A stretch of DNA of 64,000 nt, taken from assembly GCA_963710715.1 (NCBI GenBank), contig CAVQBL010000016.1, forward strand, positions 558,001-622,000. The letters run 5' to 3'. Shown piece by piece: positions 11,015 through 21,305 of the stretch (position 1 is the stretch's first letter; every line of letters begins with the position of its first letter). The notes under the pieces were generated by a model. That model saw nothing but the letters and a program-made list of their open reading frames with translations, was not told the DNA's origin and ran no database searches. Source of the DNA: CAVQBL01 sp963710715 (lineage in GTDB: Bacteria > Pseudomonadota > Gammaproteobacteria > DSM-16500). The position numbers and the translations under genes were made by a program.

Positions 11015-11573
11015 TTAATGGCTAAGCTGAAGCAACTTTGGGCCTTCTTCAATCACTACATGCGCATTGGCTCCGCCAAACCCGAATGAACTCACGCCTG
11101 CACGATAAGGAATTTCTCTGCCTTCATTGTCTTTTAGTCGTTCCCAATCTTGGGTTTTCTCAACTAGATAGAATGGACTGTCTTTTATTTCAATATACGG
11201 ATTCAGTTCTTTAAAATTGACTAACCCCGGTAATTTCTTATGCTGCATCGCGAGCAATATTTTAATTACACCTGCAATTCCAGCTGCAGCTTCTAAATGC
11301 CCTATGTTGGTCTTCACTGTTCCCAATCCGCAATACGCTGTCGTTTGCTTTGGGTTACCTTCCTTCGTTCTTAATTCCTCAAACGCTTTTTTTAATCCGT
11401 TGACTTCAATTGGGTCGCCTAACGATGTGCCCGTTCCATGCGCTTCAATATAGCTAATGGTTTCTACATCGATGTGTGCATGTTCACAAGCAGTGATAAT
11501 GACATCTGCCTGCGCATTCGGATTGGGTACTGTCAGCGAACTTACATGACCGCCGTGATTAACCGCACGTGCC
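11015..11573 (-). pseudogene. PKS fragment: C-terminal half of KS5
   Basis: Ketosynthase C-terminal half with EAHGTGTSLGDPIEVNG and KTNIGHLEAAAGIAGVIK, supplying the two catalytic histidines, then RAGVSSFGFGGANAHVVIEE. The N-terminal half, with the catalytic cysteine, is in the next fragment upstream. The break is a single extra base near 11572 (cgcacgtgcc here, cgcactgcc in the sister copy near 14677). The frame ends shortly after VVIEEGPK through another indel. Confidence 0.85.
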
Positions 11574-12770
11574 TTTAATCACACCATAAATCGTATCGTC
11601 GTCTCTCAACGCTTTGCTAAGGGGCTTTAATATAATTGCACCAGCGCCTTCTCCTCGGACATAACCATTGGCTGATTTATCAAACGTTTTACACCGACCA
11701 TCTTCACTTAACATGCCTGCTTTAGTAAAAGACAGATACAGAGTTGGAGTTAATAAAGCATTCACACCACCCGCAATAGCAATGTCACAATCCCCACCAC
11801 GAATTGCTTTCACAGCATTATGAATCGCAACCAGTGAACTGGAACAAGCGGTATCAACTGCTTCGCTCGGTCCGTGCAAATTAAGTAAATAGGAAACACG
11901 GTTGCTTAACACGCTATGTGTATTACCTGTCGGGGTATACGCTGAGTCTTCATGTATAGCTTGTTGCAAAAGCTCTGTATAATCACTACTTGAAACGCCG
12001 ACAAACAAGCCGGTTTTTGCTTTTGCTAACACCTCTGGGGTATAACCCGCATCTTCTACTGCTTTCCATACCGCTTCTAAAAATAAGCGTTGTTGCGGGT
12101 CCATCAATTCAGCTTCACGAGGAGAGATTGCAAAAAAACCTGCATCAAATTGATCGATGCCATCAATAAACCCACCCCATTTCACTTTTGTCTGATGCTC
12201 TCCTTCTCCATAATACGCATGCCAATCCCAGCGTGACGCTGGTATTTCACTGATTAAATCTTTTTGCTCTTCCAGATTTTTCCAAAATGCATCCAAGTCC
12301 GGTGAGCCAGGAAATACACCACTCATCCCAATAATCGCTATATCTTCTTCTCTTCTTTCTGCTGGCAATTCAGCAGCTTTTTTTACGTAACGTTGTCTCG
12401 ATTTCGGTATCACTTTTGCTGTTTCAGAAACGATATCTTTGGCAACTGTTTTCACCACAGAATGATGAGCTAACATTGCTTCTCTATGTTCATTCACTAA
12501 ATACGTGGCAAAACTTCTTAATGTTTGATGTTCAAACAAAATCGCCGGCGTTAATTCTAAGCCATAATACGCATTGATTTCATCGGCAAACAGGGTCAAA
12601 CTAATGGAATCAGCTCCATACTCACTCAACTCTGTCTCCGCATCTAAATTTTGAATTTTCAATAATTCAGAAATTATTTTCACTGCTTGTGTTTGTACTT
12701 TTTCTAATAGCAATCCTTCATCACTTGATATAATGGGTTCCGATACTGGCTGGCCAGCATGGATTTGCGC
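11055..12770. repeat. Direct repeat of ACP-KS unit, copy 1
   Basis: ACP4-KS5 DNA nearly the same as ACP3-KS4 at 14161-15877, offset about 3,106-3,109 bases. Differences include a 3-base in-frame insertion (LLQQAIHED against LLQQIHED) and one-base indels that break frame. Confidence 0.85.
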
Positions 12771-15008
12771 TTTTTCTTCGCTTCCTTCTTTGCGTAAAAC
12801 ACGAGCGGTAAAATCTTTGATGACCACTTTTACTTTTCCACTTTCATCCGCCATTTGAATTTGAAACTTTGGCAGGCTCACATACACATAACAAGTCGAG
12901 GGTAACGTCCCAAAAATCTCAATTTCACCAAGACTAAACGGCAGAGACAACGCATGCTCTTCTTGCATGAATCCTACGGTAGCTTGCAGTGCCCCATCGA
13001 GCAAGCTGGGATGTAACACAAACGCTTCTTTTCCTGATTCCAAATGCGCAGGCAATTGTATCTTTGCTAGTACTTCACGTTCATTGCTTGAAAGCGACTG
13101 AATCACTTGAAAACCAGACCCATATTCCAGTCCCATCGAGCGATAGTAAGTATAAATATCTTCGCGATTTTGCTGCTGTAGACAACGTGCTTTAATTAAA
13201 CCAAGAGCTAGCGCTTGCGGTTCAACAGGGGAGGCGACAGTCAGGATTTTTCCCTGTGCATGTACTTGCGGTTCACTTTCATTTACAGCAGTGGTCACTT
13301 CAAAAGCCACACCGCTTTCTTCTGGATAAAGACTCATGGTCACTGTTTGCGGCTCAGTTCCCATCACAATGGGGCGTTCCCAAATAATATTGCGTAATCG
13401 CACCACATGTTCATCGGGCATTGCGAGCATGCCTGCTGCTCTTGCCATTTCAATATAGGCAGCCCCAGGCAAAACGGCTTTTCCTTTGACATGATGGTCC
13501 GCCAGATAAAACTCATTCCCTGTTAATACTTTGGTAAAAATTTCGGCGGATAAAGTCGAGACATTCTTATCTAGCAAGGGATGTAAAGCAGCTTCACTGC
13601 TCACAGTAACATGGGGTATCGTCGCAGGTATCCAATAGCGTTCCTTGCCAAAAGGATAAGTGGGCAACGGTATTTTCTGTTTCGATTCATTTTGATGTAA
13701 TAAATCCCAATTTAACTCATATCCTTTAACATATAAATTGGCCAAAGCACGTAAATTTTTCTTATAGCGGACTGCATCTTGATTACCTACTGCTTTTAAT
13801 TCATCTATCGTGCTTTCTAGTACTTTTTCATAAATTCCCGCATCGTCTAATGCTTTGTTTTCCACGCTCCCAATAAAATAATTTTGATTCTTCCTTTTTT
13901 GTTGTGCTTCTTTCAGTAACTCGTTCAAATTTTCAATCGAATCCGCGACTATGGCCACACGATAGGTAAAATGACCACGCCCAGAGTTTAGTGTGTAAGC
14001 AATAGCAGATATTGGAATTGACAAATGATCTTTTTGGCTTAGCCAATTTGATAAAATTTGCATACGTTCACTCAATGCATGGTCTGTCTTTGCAGATAAA
14101 ACCAAAAGGTAAGAGGGCTTTAAACGGTTTTCTCTGTTGGCTCGTTCGGGTGCTTCCTCGATCACCACATGCGCATTGGCTCCACCAAACCCAAATGAAC
14201 TCACGCCTGCACGATAAGGAATTTCTCTGCCTTCATTGTCTTTTAGTCGTTCCCAACCTTGGGTTTTCTCAACTAGATAGAATGGACTGTCTTTTATTTC
14301 AATATACGGATTCAATTCTTTAAAATTCACCAGACCAGGTAATTTCTTATGCTGCATCGCGAGCAATACTTTAATTACACCTGCAATTCCAGCTGCAGCT
14401 TCTAAATGCCCTATGTTGGTCTTCACTGTTCCCAATCCGCAATACGCTGTCGTTTGCTTTGGGTTAGCTTCCTTCGTTCTCAATTCCTCAAACGCTTTCT
14501 TTAATCCGTTGACTTCAATTGGGTCGCCTAACGATGTGCCCGTTCCATGCGCTTCAATATAGCTAATGGTTTCTACATCGATGTGTGCATGTTCACAAGC
14601 AGTGATAATGACATCTGCCTGCGCATTCGGATTGGGTACTGTCAGCGAACTTACATGACCGCCGTGATTAACCGCACTGCCTTTAATCACACCATAAATC
14701 GTATCGTCGTCTCTCAACGCTTTGCTAAGGGGCTTTAATATAATTGCACCAGCGCCTTCTCCTCGGACATAACCATTGGCTGATTTATCAAACGTTTTAC
14801 ACCGACCATCTTCACTTAACATGCCTGCTTTAGTAAAAGACAGATACAGAGTTGGAGTTAATAAAGCATTCACACCACCCGCAATAGCAATGTCACAATC
14901 CCCATCACGAATTGCTTTCACAGCATTGATGAATCGCAACCAGTGAACTGGAACAAGCGGTATCAATTGCTTCGCTCGGTCCGTGCAAATTAAGTAAATA
15001 GGAAACAC
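11559..15008 (-). CDS. Trans-AT PKS fragment: KS4 C-part-DH-ACP4-KS5 N-part
   Basis: About 1,120 meaningful residues; the first ~28 are out of frame before the indel near 14930. Order: KS4 from NAVKAIRDGD with EAHGTGT and NIGHLE, ending near 14140; linker with LPTYPFGKERYWIP near 13620; dehydratase about 13590-12800 with HHVKGKAVLP and LLDGALQ; then, with no ketoreductase, directly to ACP4 about 12720-12500 (YGADSISL); KS5 from about 12350 with DTACSSS and KSANGYVRGEGAG. The dehydratase C-terminus is shortened compared with those at 5.9 and 20.3 kb. The ACP4-KS5 DNA is almost the same as ACP3-KS4 3.1 kb away. The stop near 11560 comes from the one-base insertion in IKGTCG and is not a natural end. 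Confidence 0.9.
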   Translation of the reverse strand: MFPIYLICTDRAKQLIPLVPVHWLRFINAVKAIRDGDCDIAIAGGVNALLTPTLYLSFTKAGMLSEDGRCKTFDKSANGYVRGEGAGAIILKPLSKALRDDDTIYGVIKGSAVNHGGHVSSLTVPNPNAQADVIITACEHAHIDVETISYIEAHGTGTSLGDPIEVNGLKKAFEELRTKEANPKQTTAYCGLGTVKTNIGHLEAAAGIAGVIKVLLAMQHKKLPGLVNFKELNPYIEIKDSPFYLVEKTQGWERLKDNEGREIPYRAGVSSFGFGGANAHVVIEEAPERANRENRLKPSYLLVLSAKTDHALSERMQILSNWLSQKDHLSIPISAIAYTLNSGRGHFTYRVAIVADSIENLNELLKEAQQKRKNQNYFIGSVENKALDDAGIYEKVLESTIDELKAVGNQDAVRYKKNLRALANLYVKGYELNWDLLHQNESKQKIPLPTYPFGKERYWIPATIPHVTVSSEAALHPLLDKNVSTLSAEIFTKVLTGNEFYLADHHVKGKAVLPGAAYIEMARAAGMLAMPDEHVVRLRNIIWERPIVMGTEPQTVTMSLYPEESGVAFEVTTAVNESEPQVHAQGKILTVASPVEPQALALGLIKARCLQQQNREDIYTYYRSMGLEYGSGFQVIQSLSSNEREVLAKIQLPAHLESGKEAFVLHPSLLDGALQATVGFMQEEHALSLPFSLGEIEIFGTLPSTCYVYVSLPKFQIQMADESGKVKVVIKDFTARVLRKEGSEEKAQIHAGQPVSEPIISSDEGLLLEKVQTQAVKIISELLKIQNLDAETELSEYGADSISLTLFADEINAYYGLELTPAILFEHQTLRSFATYLVNEHREAMLAHHSVVKTVAKDIVSETAKVIPKSRQRYVKKAAELPAERREEDIAIIGMSGVFPGSPDLDAFWKNLEEQKDLISEIPASRWDWHAYYGEGEHQTKVKWGGFIDGIDQFDAGFFAISPREAELMDPQQRLFLEAVWKAVEDAGYTPEVLAKAKTGLFVGVSSSDYTELLQQAIHEDSAYTPTGNTHSVLSNRVSYLLNLHGPSEAVDTACSSSLVAIHNAVKAIRGGDCDIAIAGGVNALLTPTLYLSFTKAGMLSEDGRCKTFDKSANGYVRGEGAGAIILKPLSKALRDDDTIYGVIKGTCG

Positions 15009-15877
15009 GGTTGCTTAACACGCTATGTGTATTACCTGTCGGGGTATACGCTGAGTCTTCATGTATCTGTTGCAAAAGCTCTGTATAATCACTACTTGAA
15101 ACGCCGACAAACAAGCCGGTTTTTGCTTTTGCTAACACCTCTGGGGTATAACCCGCATCTTCTACTGCTTTCCATACCGCTTCTAAAAATAAGCGTTGTT
15201 GCGGGTCCATCAATTCAGCTTCACGAGGAGAGATTGCAAAAAAACCTGCATCAAATTGATCGATGCCATCAATAAACCCACCCCATTTCACTTTTGTCTG
15301 ATGCTCTCCTTCTCCATAATACGCATGCCAATCCCAGCGTGACGCTGGTATTTCACTGATTAAATCTTTTTGCTCTTCCAGATTTTTCCAAAATGCATCC
15401 AAGTCCGGTGAGCCAGGAAATACACCACTCATCCCAATAATCGCTATATCTTCTTCTCTTCTTTCTGCTGGCAATTCAGCAGCTTTTTTTACGTAACGTT
15501 GTCTCGATTTCGGTATCACTTCTGCTGTTTCAGAAACGATATCTTTGGCAACTGTTTTCACCACAGAATGATGGGCTAACATTGCTTCTCTATGTTCATT
15601 CACTAAATACGTGGCAAAACTTCTTAATGTTTGATGTTCAAACAAAATCGCCGGCGTTAATTCTAAGCCATAATACGCATTGATTTCATCGGCAAACAGG
15701 GTCAAACTAATGGAATCAGCTCCATACTCACTCAACTCTGTCTCCGCATCTAAATTTTGAATTTTCAATAATTCAGAAATTATTTTCACTGCTTGTGTTT
15801 GTACTTTTTCTAATAGCAATCCTTCATCACTTGATATAATGGGTTCCGATACTGGCTGGCCAGCATGGATTTGCGTT
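14161..15877. repeat. Direct repeat of ACP-KS unit, copy 2
   Basis: Partner of 11055-12770. The shared unit starts in the DH-to-ACP junction (GQPVSEPIISSDEG) and ends at the KS C-terminus, so one whole ACP-KS unit was copied in tandem with an intervening linker-DH of different origin. Confidence 0.85.
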
Positions 15878-15915
15878 TTTTCTTCACCGCCTTCTTCGCG
15901 GAAAGCACGCACCAT
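14905..15915 (-). CDS. Trans-AT PKS fragment: ACP3-KS4 N-part
   Basis: Encodes the C-terminal end of a dehydratase, then ACP3 (about 15830-15590, YGADSISL with the serine near 15713) joined by a linker (KSRQRYVKKAAE) to KS4, which starts near 15455 with EDIAIIGMSGVFPGSP and reaches DTACSSSLVAIH. A one-base insertion near 14928 (cagcattgatg, against cagcattatg in the sister copy near 11820) throws it out of frame; the ketosynthase continues at once in the adjoining fragment. As in module 4, no ketoreductase separates the dehydratase remnant from the ACP. Confidence 0.9.
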   Translation of the reverse strand: MVRAFREEGGEEKTQIHAGQPVSEPIISSDEGLLLEKVQTQAVKIISELLKIQNLDAETELSEYGADSISLTLFADEINAYYGLELTPAILFEHQTLRSFATYLVNEHREAMLAHHSVVKTVAKDIVSETAEVIPKSRQRYVKKAAELPAERREEDIAIIGMSGVFPGSPDLDAFWKNLEEQKDLISEIPASRWDWHAYYGEGEHQTKVKWGGFIDGIDQFDAGFFAISPREAELMDPQQRLFLEAVWKAVEDAGYTPEVLAKAKTGLFVGVSSSDYTELLQQIHEDSAYTPTGNTHSVLSNRVSYLLNLHGPSEAIDTACSSSLVAIHQCCESNS

Positions 15916-18900
15916 AAAATCTTTAATTGCTACCCATACTTTACCGCTTTCATCTGCAATTTGAATTTGAAATTTCGTCAGCCCTGCCGTTTCGCCAGAC
16001 CCAATTCACATACACGTAACACGTTGAAGGTAACGTACCCAAAATCTCAATCTCGCCCATACTAAAAGGCAGCGCCAAAGCAGGGTCTTCATGCATCAGC
16101 CCCACGATTGACTGCAAAGCACCATCCAAAAGACTGGGGTGGAACAAGTCATCTCTTATTATTAATTTGTAAATGTTACGGTAATCGAATCTCAGCGATC
16201 GCTTCGCGATCGTTACTGGAAACAGATTCAATCACTCAGAAACTTCGGCCATTTCAAGTCCCATGGAGTGATAATAGGTATAAATATCTTTACGGCTTTG
16301 ATGATTGAGACAACGACTCTTCAGCAATTATTCTTGCGGATGCCCGAGCGCGGGAAGTTCAATGGGTGATGCAGCATACAGAATTTTTCCCTGCGCATGC
16401 ACTTGCGGTTCACTGTCGTTTACAACCGTGGCGACTTCAAAGCCAGACTCACTTCTGGGATCCAGGCCGATTGTAACTCTTTCCAGATACACTTTCCATC
16501 ACGAGAGGGCGTGTCCAGATAATATTCCGTAACCCTACAACGTATTCATCCGGCATCGCAGCATACCGGCAGCTCTTGCCATTTCAATATAAGCAGCTCC
16601 AGGCAAAACGGCTTTTCCTTTGACACCGGATGATGCGCCAGATAAAATTCATTACCCGTGAGTATTTTCGTCAAAAACTTCGGCTGATAAAGTGATAGTT
16701 GCTATCCCGCAACGGATGTAAAGCAGCCTCGCTGCTCACTGTTACACGAGGTGCTATCGCTGCCGGCACCCAATAACGTTCCTTAGCAAAAGGATACGTA
16801 GGCAACGGTATTTTCTGTTTCGATTCGTTTTGATGTAATAAATCCCAGCTGTTAAATCATATCCTTTAATATATAAATTGGCCAAAGCACGTAAATTTTT
16901 CTTATAGCGGACCACATCTTGTGGCCGCTCGCAGTTTTTAAATTCATCTATCGTGCCTTCCAATACTTTTTCGTCGATTCCCGCATCATCTAGTGCTTTG
17001 TTTTCCACGTTCCCAATAAAATAATTTTGATTTTTTATTTTTTGCTGTGCTTCTTTCAATAATTCTTGCAAACTTCCAATCGAATCTGCTGACCACAGCC
17101 AGACGATGAGGAAAATGACTGCGCCCAGCGTTTAATGTATAGGCAATAGCAGATAATGGAATTGATAAATGATTTTTTTGGCTTAGCCAATTTGATAACG
17201 CTTGTATACATTCTGTCAATGCGTGGTCCGTCTTTTGCAGATAAGGCTACAAGATATGAGGGCTTTACATAGTTTTCTCTGCTGACTTGTGCCGGCGCTT
17301 CTTCCATCACCAATGCGCATTCGCACCGCCAAATCCAAAGGAACTGACGCCTGCCCGCCGTGGAATTTCTCTGCCTTCCTGATCTTTTAATCGCTCCCAA
17401 CTTGGTTTTCTCAACAATATAAAATGGCGTATCTTTAATTTCGATATAAGGATTTAACTCTTTAAAATGCACCGGGCCAGGTAATTTGCCATGCTGCATT
17501 GCCAATAATACTTTAATCACGCCAGCAATCCCTGCCGCTGCTTCTAGGTGTCCAATGTTGGTTTTGACTGTGCCTAATCCACAATAGCAGGAATTTGCTT
17601 AGTTACCTTCTTTTTCTTAATTCCTCAAATGCTTTCTTTAAGCCACTCATTTCGACCGGATCACCCAACGATGTCCCCGTTCCATGCGCTTCAATATAAC
17701 TCATGGTATCAACATCCATTGGGCACGTTCACAAGCGGTGACAATCACGTCTGCTTGCGCATTCGGATTAGGCACCGTCAACGAACTCACATGGCCACCA
17801 TGATTAACAGCACTGCCTTTAATCACACCATAAATCGTATCACATCTCGTAATGCTTTACTAAGTGGCTTTAATAAAATCGCTCCTACGCCTTCCCCTCG
17901 CACATAACCATTTGCTGATTTATCAAATGTCTTGCAGTGTCCATCTTCACATAACATGCCTGCGTTCTAAAAGCAAGATAAGGTGGGCGTTAGCAAGGCA
18001 TTGACACCACCTGCTAAAGCCAGTTCGCAATCACCATCTTGGATAGCTTTGACGGCTTATGAATCGCTACTAATGAACTGGAACAGGCGGTATCGATTGC
18101 TACACTGGGCCCACTTAAATTCAATAGATAGGAAACACGATTCCTAATACACTATGCGCGTTGCCTGTTGATACATAGGCTGAGGCTTCGTTATCTGTTG
18201 TAACATTTCATCATAATCGTGGTTGAAACCCCAGCAAACAATCCTGTTTTAAGGAGGATAAATCCTCTGCGTATAACCTGCATCTTCCATCGCCTTCCAT
18301 ACCGCTTCTAAAAATAAACGTTGCTGTGGATCCATCAATTCTGCTTCACGCGGTGAAATACCAAAAAATCCTGCATCAAATTTATCGATACTTCAATAAA
18401 CCCGCCCCATTTCACTCTGGTTTTATTATCAGCCGTATCCCCATAAACTTTTCCCAATCCCAACGATCTTTGGGAATTTCTGTAATTAAATCTTTTGGCT
18501 CTTAAATTTTTCCAAAAGACCTCCAAATCAGGCGATCCAGGAAATTTACCACTCATGCCTATAATGGCAATATCTGCATGGTTATCCGTTGCTGCCGATA
18601 CGGAGTTTTTGTTAGTGATGTTGTCTCGATTTCGGTATCACTTTTGCTGTTCAGAAACGATATCTTGGCTGAGTCGTTTTTTCTCAACACCGTGCCATGA
18701 CGGGCAACATTGCTTCTCTATTAAAAACTAATATGTTCGGCAAAGCTCGATAAGGTTTTATACTCAAATAATATCGTGGGTTAACTCTAATTGATAATAG
18801 CGATTTACTTGATTAATTAAATCGGTAAAACTAATTGAATCAAAACCGTATTCGCTAAGATCGGTATCCGTATCCAACTCCCTTGCCTCTAGTTTTAGCA

Positions 18901-19784
18901 CTTGCGACACCAGGGTTAAGAGCTGCTCTTTGACTTTCTCTAGTAAAAATTCTTCATCACTGGTTTCTTTGACCGGCACAAGGTTGAGCTGGTATCGGCG
19001 GACAACCAAGGTGTTTATTTATTTTCTTGCGTCCTGCTATCACTATCTGCTGTGCACCTTCTTTAATCAGCGCAGTCATAAATGCTTTCACTCCCTCTTC
19101 TGTACTAAGCGGTTTGCCTCCAGTATTTGTTCCAACCCTGCTGGGAAGCAGCATCGATATGCATGCCGCCTTCTGCCCACAGCGGCCAGTTAATATCATG
19201 TCCTGCCTTGCCGCTTTTGCTCTCTCCGTAATGTTTCCCGCCATTCGGCATAAGCATCCATGAAACCATTCGCATACGCATAATCGCTTTGACCGAGATT
19301 GCCGGAGACTGATGCAACCGAGGAAAATAAAATGAAAAAATCTAACGGCTCTTCTTTTGTCACTTAATCCAAATATTGCGTGCCGGCTATCTTAGGCGCT
19401 AATACCGCCTCACTTTCTTCTGGGTTCTTTTTTAAGATGAACGCATCACGAACACACCCGCACTATGGATAATGCCTTGTAAGAATCCATAGCGGGCCTT
19501 GATTTTTTTTAGTACCGCTTCAATGTCTGTACGTTTCGTCACATCACCACGCAGATAAATCACCTCTGCACCTTGCTTTTCTAATTCAGCTAATAGGGTT
19601 TGGTGTGCCGCTTTTAATTCAGACCGTCCTAATAATATGAGTTTTGCCTGGTATTGTTTCGCTAGATAGCGTGCAAAAATAAGTCCTAATCCACCAGCCC
19701 TGCCCGTAATCAAATAAATGCCGGCTTTTTTTGAGTAAAATATTATACTCTATTTTTTTGGCGGAATATTTTTTTTGGTAGGTT
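15916..19784 (-). pseudogene. PKS segment riddled with indels: KR2-ACP2-KS3-DH3
   Basis: Reading all three minus frames gives, in transcription order: ketoreductase 2 (about 19713-19105, GRAGGLGLIFARYLA, IIHSAGVF, NWPLWAEGGMHID); ACP2 (19000-18764, YGFDSISFTDL); KS3 (about 18580-17270, with MSGKFPGSPDLEVFW, the DTACSSS region near 18080 and the C-terminal part at 17520-17290); a linker (LANLYIKGYDL, near 16850); and a dehydratase (about 16700-15950, ending LHPSLLDGALQSIVG and PSTCYVY). Frame changes occur about every 100-300 bases, mostly one-base losses relative to sister modules. The amino acid sequence stays recognisable throughout, so either decay is very recent or the raw sequence is poor here. 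Domain identity is secure; whether the module works is not. Confidence 0.8.
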
Positions 19785-21305
19785 TTATAATCCAACGTTT
19801 ATTTTCTTTATCATAACTAACTTCAATTTCTCTATGGGTGAAAGTTGAAGATAAAAGCGTTGTGATGCCTTTTTCTTTAAAATGGGAAGGGTAATCACTC
19901 GATACTTGAGATTAGGATGTTCTAAGCGCACTGTTTTGGCAAAAGCAGCTAACGATTGCGTAAATAGCGATTCTCTTTCATTCACACAACACACTTGAAT
20001 CTCGTCTTTTAGCGGCTCTTGACTCAGCGCCTGGGCTAAGTAAAAAAGCGGGTACAATATCTCGGCCCCAACTTTTTCTTCTTCTGACGGATGCCGATAA
20101 ATAATATACCTTGGTAAACCTTTTTCTTCTTTTAAGCGCTGAACCTGCGTGACATCGTTTTCAGCGCTTAGGAGTATAGGAAGAATCGATTCTGCGGGAA
20201 ACTGCTTGCGTAGCTCATCCACTAGACCGCTTTCTTCATCAAAAACCCAGATGGGCCCTTTGAGTGCAACCGATTCATTGGTTATTGGTTTGCATTCCCA
20301 TGCCGGGTGATAAGCATAAACTTGCGCTTTTTCTTCGCTTCCTTCCTCGCGGAAAACACGAACAGTAAAATCTTTGATAACCACTTTTACTTTTCCGCTT
20401 TCATCCACCATTTGAATTTGAAATTTCTTCAGGTCCGCTTTTTCCTTGTCAGCAAGCAAGCTCGCATACACATAACAAGTCGAGGGTAACGTCCCAAAAA
20501 TCTCAATTTCGCCAAGACTAAACGGCAGAGACAACGCATGCTCTTCTTGCATGAATCCTATGATCACTTGCAGTGCTCCATCGAGCAAGCTGGGATGTAA
20601 CACAAATGCTTCTTTTCCTGATTCCAAATGCGCAGGCAATTGTATCTTTGCTAGTACTTCACGTTCATTGCTTGAAAGTGACTGAATCACTTGAAAACCA
20701 GGCCCGTATTCCAGTCCCATCGAGCGATAGTAAGTATAAATATCTTCACGATTTTGATGCTGTAGACAACGTGCTTTAATTAAACCAAGAGCTAGCGCTT
20801 GCGGTTCAACAGGGGGGGCGACAGTCAGGATTTTTCCCTGCGCATGTACTTGCAGTTCATTCTCATTTACAGCAGTGGTTACTTCAAAGGTCACGCCGTT
20901 TTCTTCTGGATAAAGACTCATGGTCACTGTTTGCGGCTCAGTTCCCATCACAATGGGGCGTTCCCAAATAATATTACGTAATCGCACCACATGTTCATCG
21001 GGCATTGCGAGCATGCCTGCTGCTCTTGCCATTTCAATATAGGCAGCCCCAGGCAAAACGGCTTTTCCTTTGACATGATGGTCCGCCAGATAAAACTCAT
21101 TCCCTGTTAATACTTTGGTAAAAATTTCGGCGAATAAGTCGAGACATTCTTATCTAGCAAAGGGTGCAATACAGCGGAACCGTAGTTGTTTTTCTTCGAC
21201 AAATGTTCCTTCAGGTATCCAATACTTTTCTTTGGTAAAAGAATACGTTGGCAATGAGATCTTTTGTTTTGACTCACCTTGATGTAATAGTTCCCAATCA
21301 AAATC
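19765..21305. repeat. Long near-identical PKS repeat, copy B (dehydratase to KR)
   Basis: Second copy of the 1.5-kb dehydratase/KR segment at 5330-6870, in the same orientation. It differs by scattered substitutions and, at both ends (near 19750-19880 and 21130-21180), by small indels that break the frame only in this copy. Confidence 0.85.
19785..21110 (-). CDS. Trans-AT PKS fragment: dehydratase and KR N-terminal half of module 2
   Basis: Starts inside the dehydratase just after HHVKGKAVLP (the codons upstream of the MPGAAYIEMA methionine at 21056 are in the same frame to about 21110), contains HPSLLDGALQVIIGF with the second catalytic aspartate, and runs into the structural half of a ketoreductase (PAWECKPITNES through SLFTQSLAAFAKTVRLEH). 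It ends in a frameshift near 19880 (ILKKKASQRF, where the sister copy reads DLKEKGITTLLSEL). The DNA is nearly the same as 5,350-6,700, shifted by exactly 14,435 bases at every point compared. Confidence 0.88.
   Translation of the reverse strand, partial: LTGNEFYLADHHVKGKAVLPGAAYIEMARAAGMLAMPDEHVVRLRNIIWERPIVMGTEPQTVTMSLYPEENGVTFEVTTAVNENELQVHAQGKILTVAPPVEPQALALGLIKARCLQHQNREDIYTYYRSMGLEYGPGFQVIQSLSSNEREVLAKIQLPAHLESGKEAFVLHPSLLDGALQVIIGFMQEEHALSLPFSLGEIEIFGTLPSTCYVYASLLADKEKADLKKFQIQMVDESGKVKVVIKDFTVRVFREEGSEEKAQVYAYHPAWECKPITNESVALKGPIWVFDEESGLVDELRKQFPAESILPILLSAENDVTQVQRLKEEKGLPRYIIYRHPSEEEKVGAEILYPLFYLAQALSQEPLKDEIQVCCVNERESLFTQSLAAFAKTVRLEHPNLKYRVITLPILKKKASQRFYLQLSPIEKLKLVMIKKINVGL

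Noticed and set aside
12989..13397. Plus-strand reading frames inside the PKS (for example 12989-13195, 6138-6344, 20573-20779)
   Set aside because: They are antisense shadows of the conserved dehydratase codons, repeated wherever that domain is repeated, without ribosome sites.
5330..21305. CRISPR or other regular short-repeat array
   Set aside because: The repeats are kilobase-long PKS domains; no short regularly spaced repeats were seen in the window.
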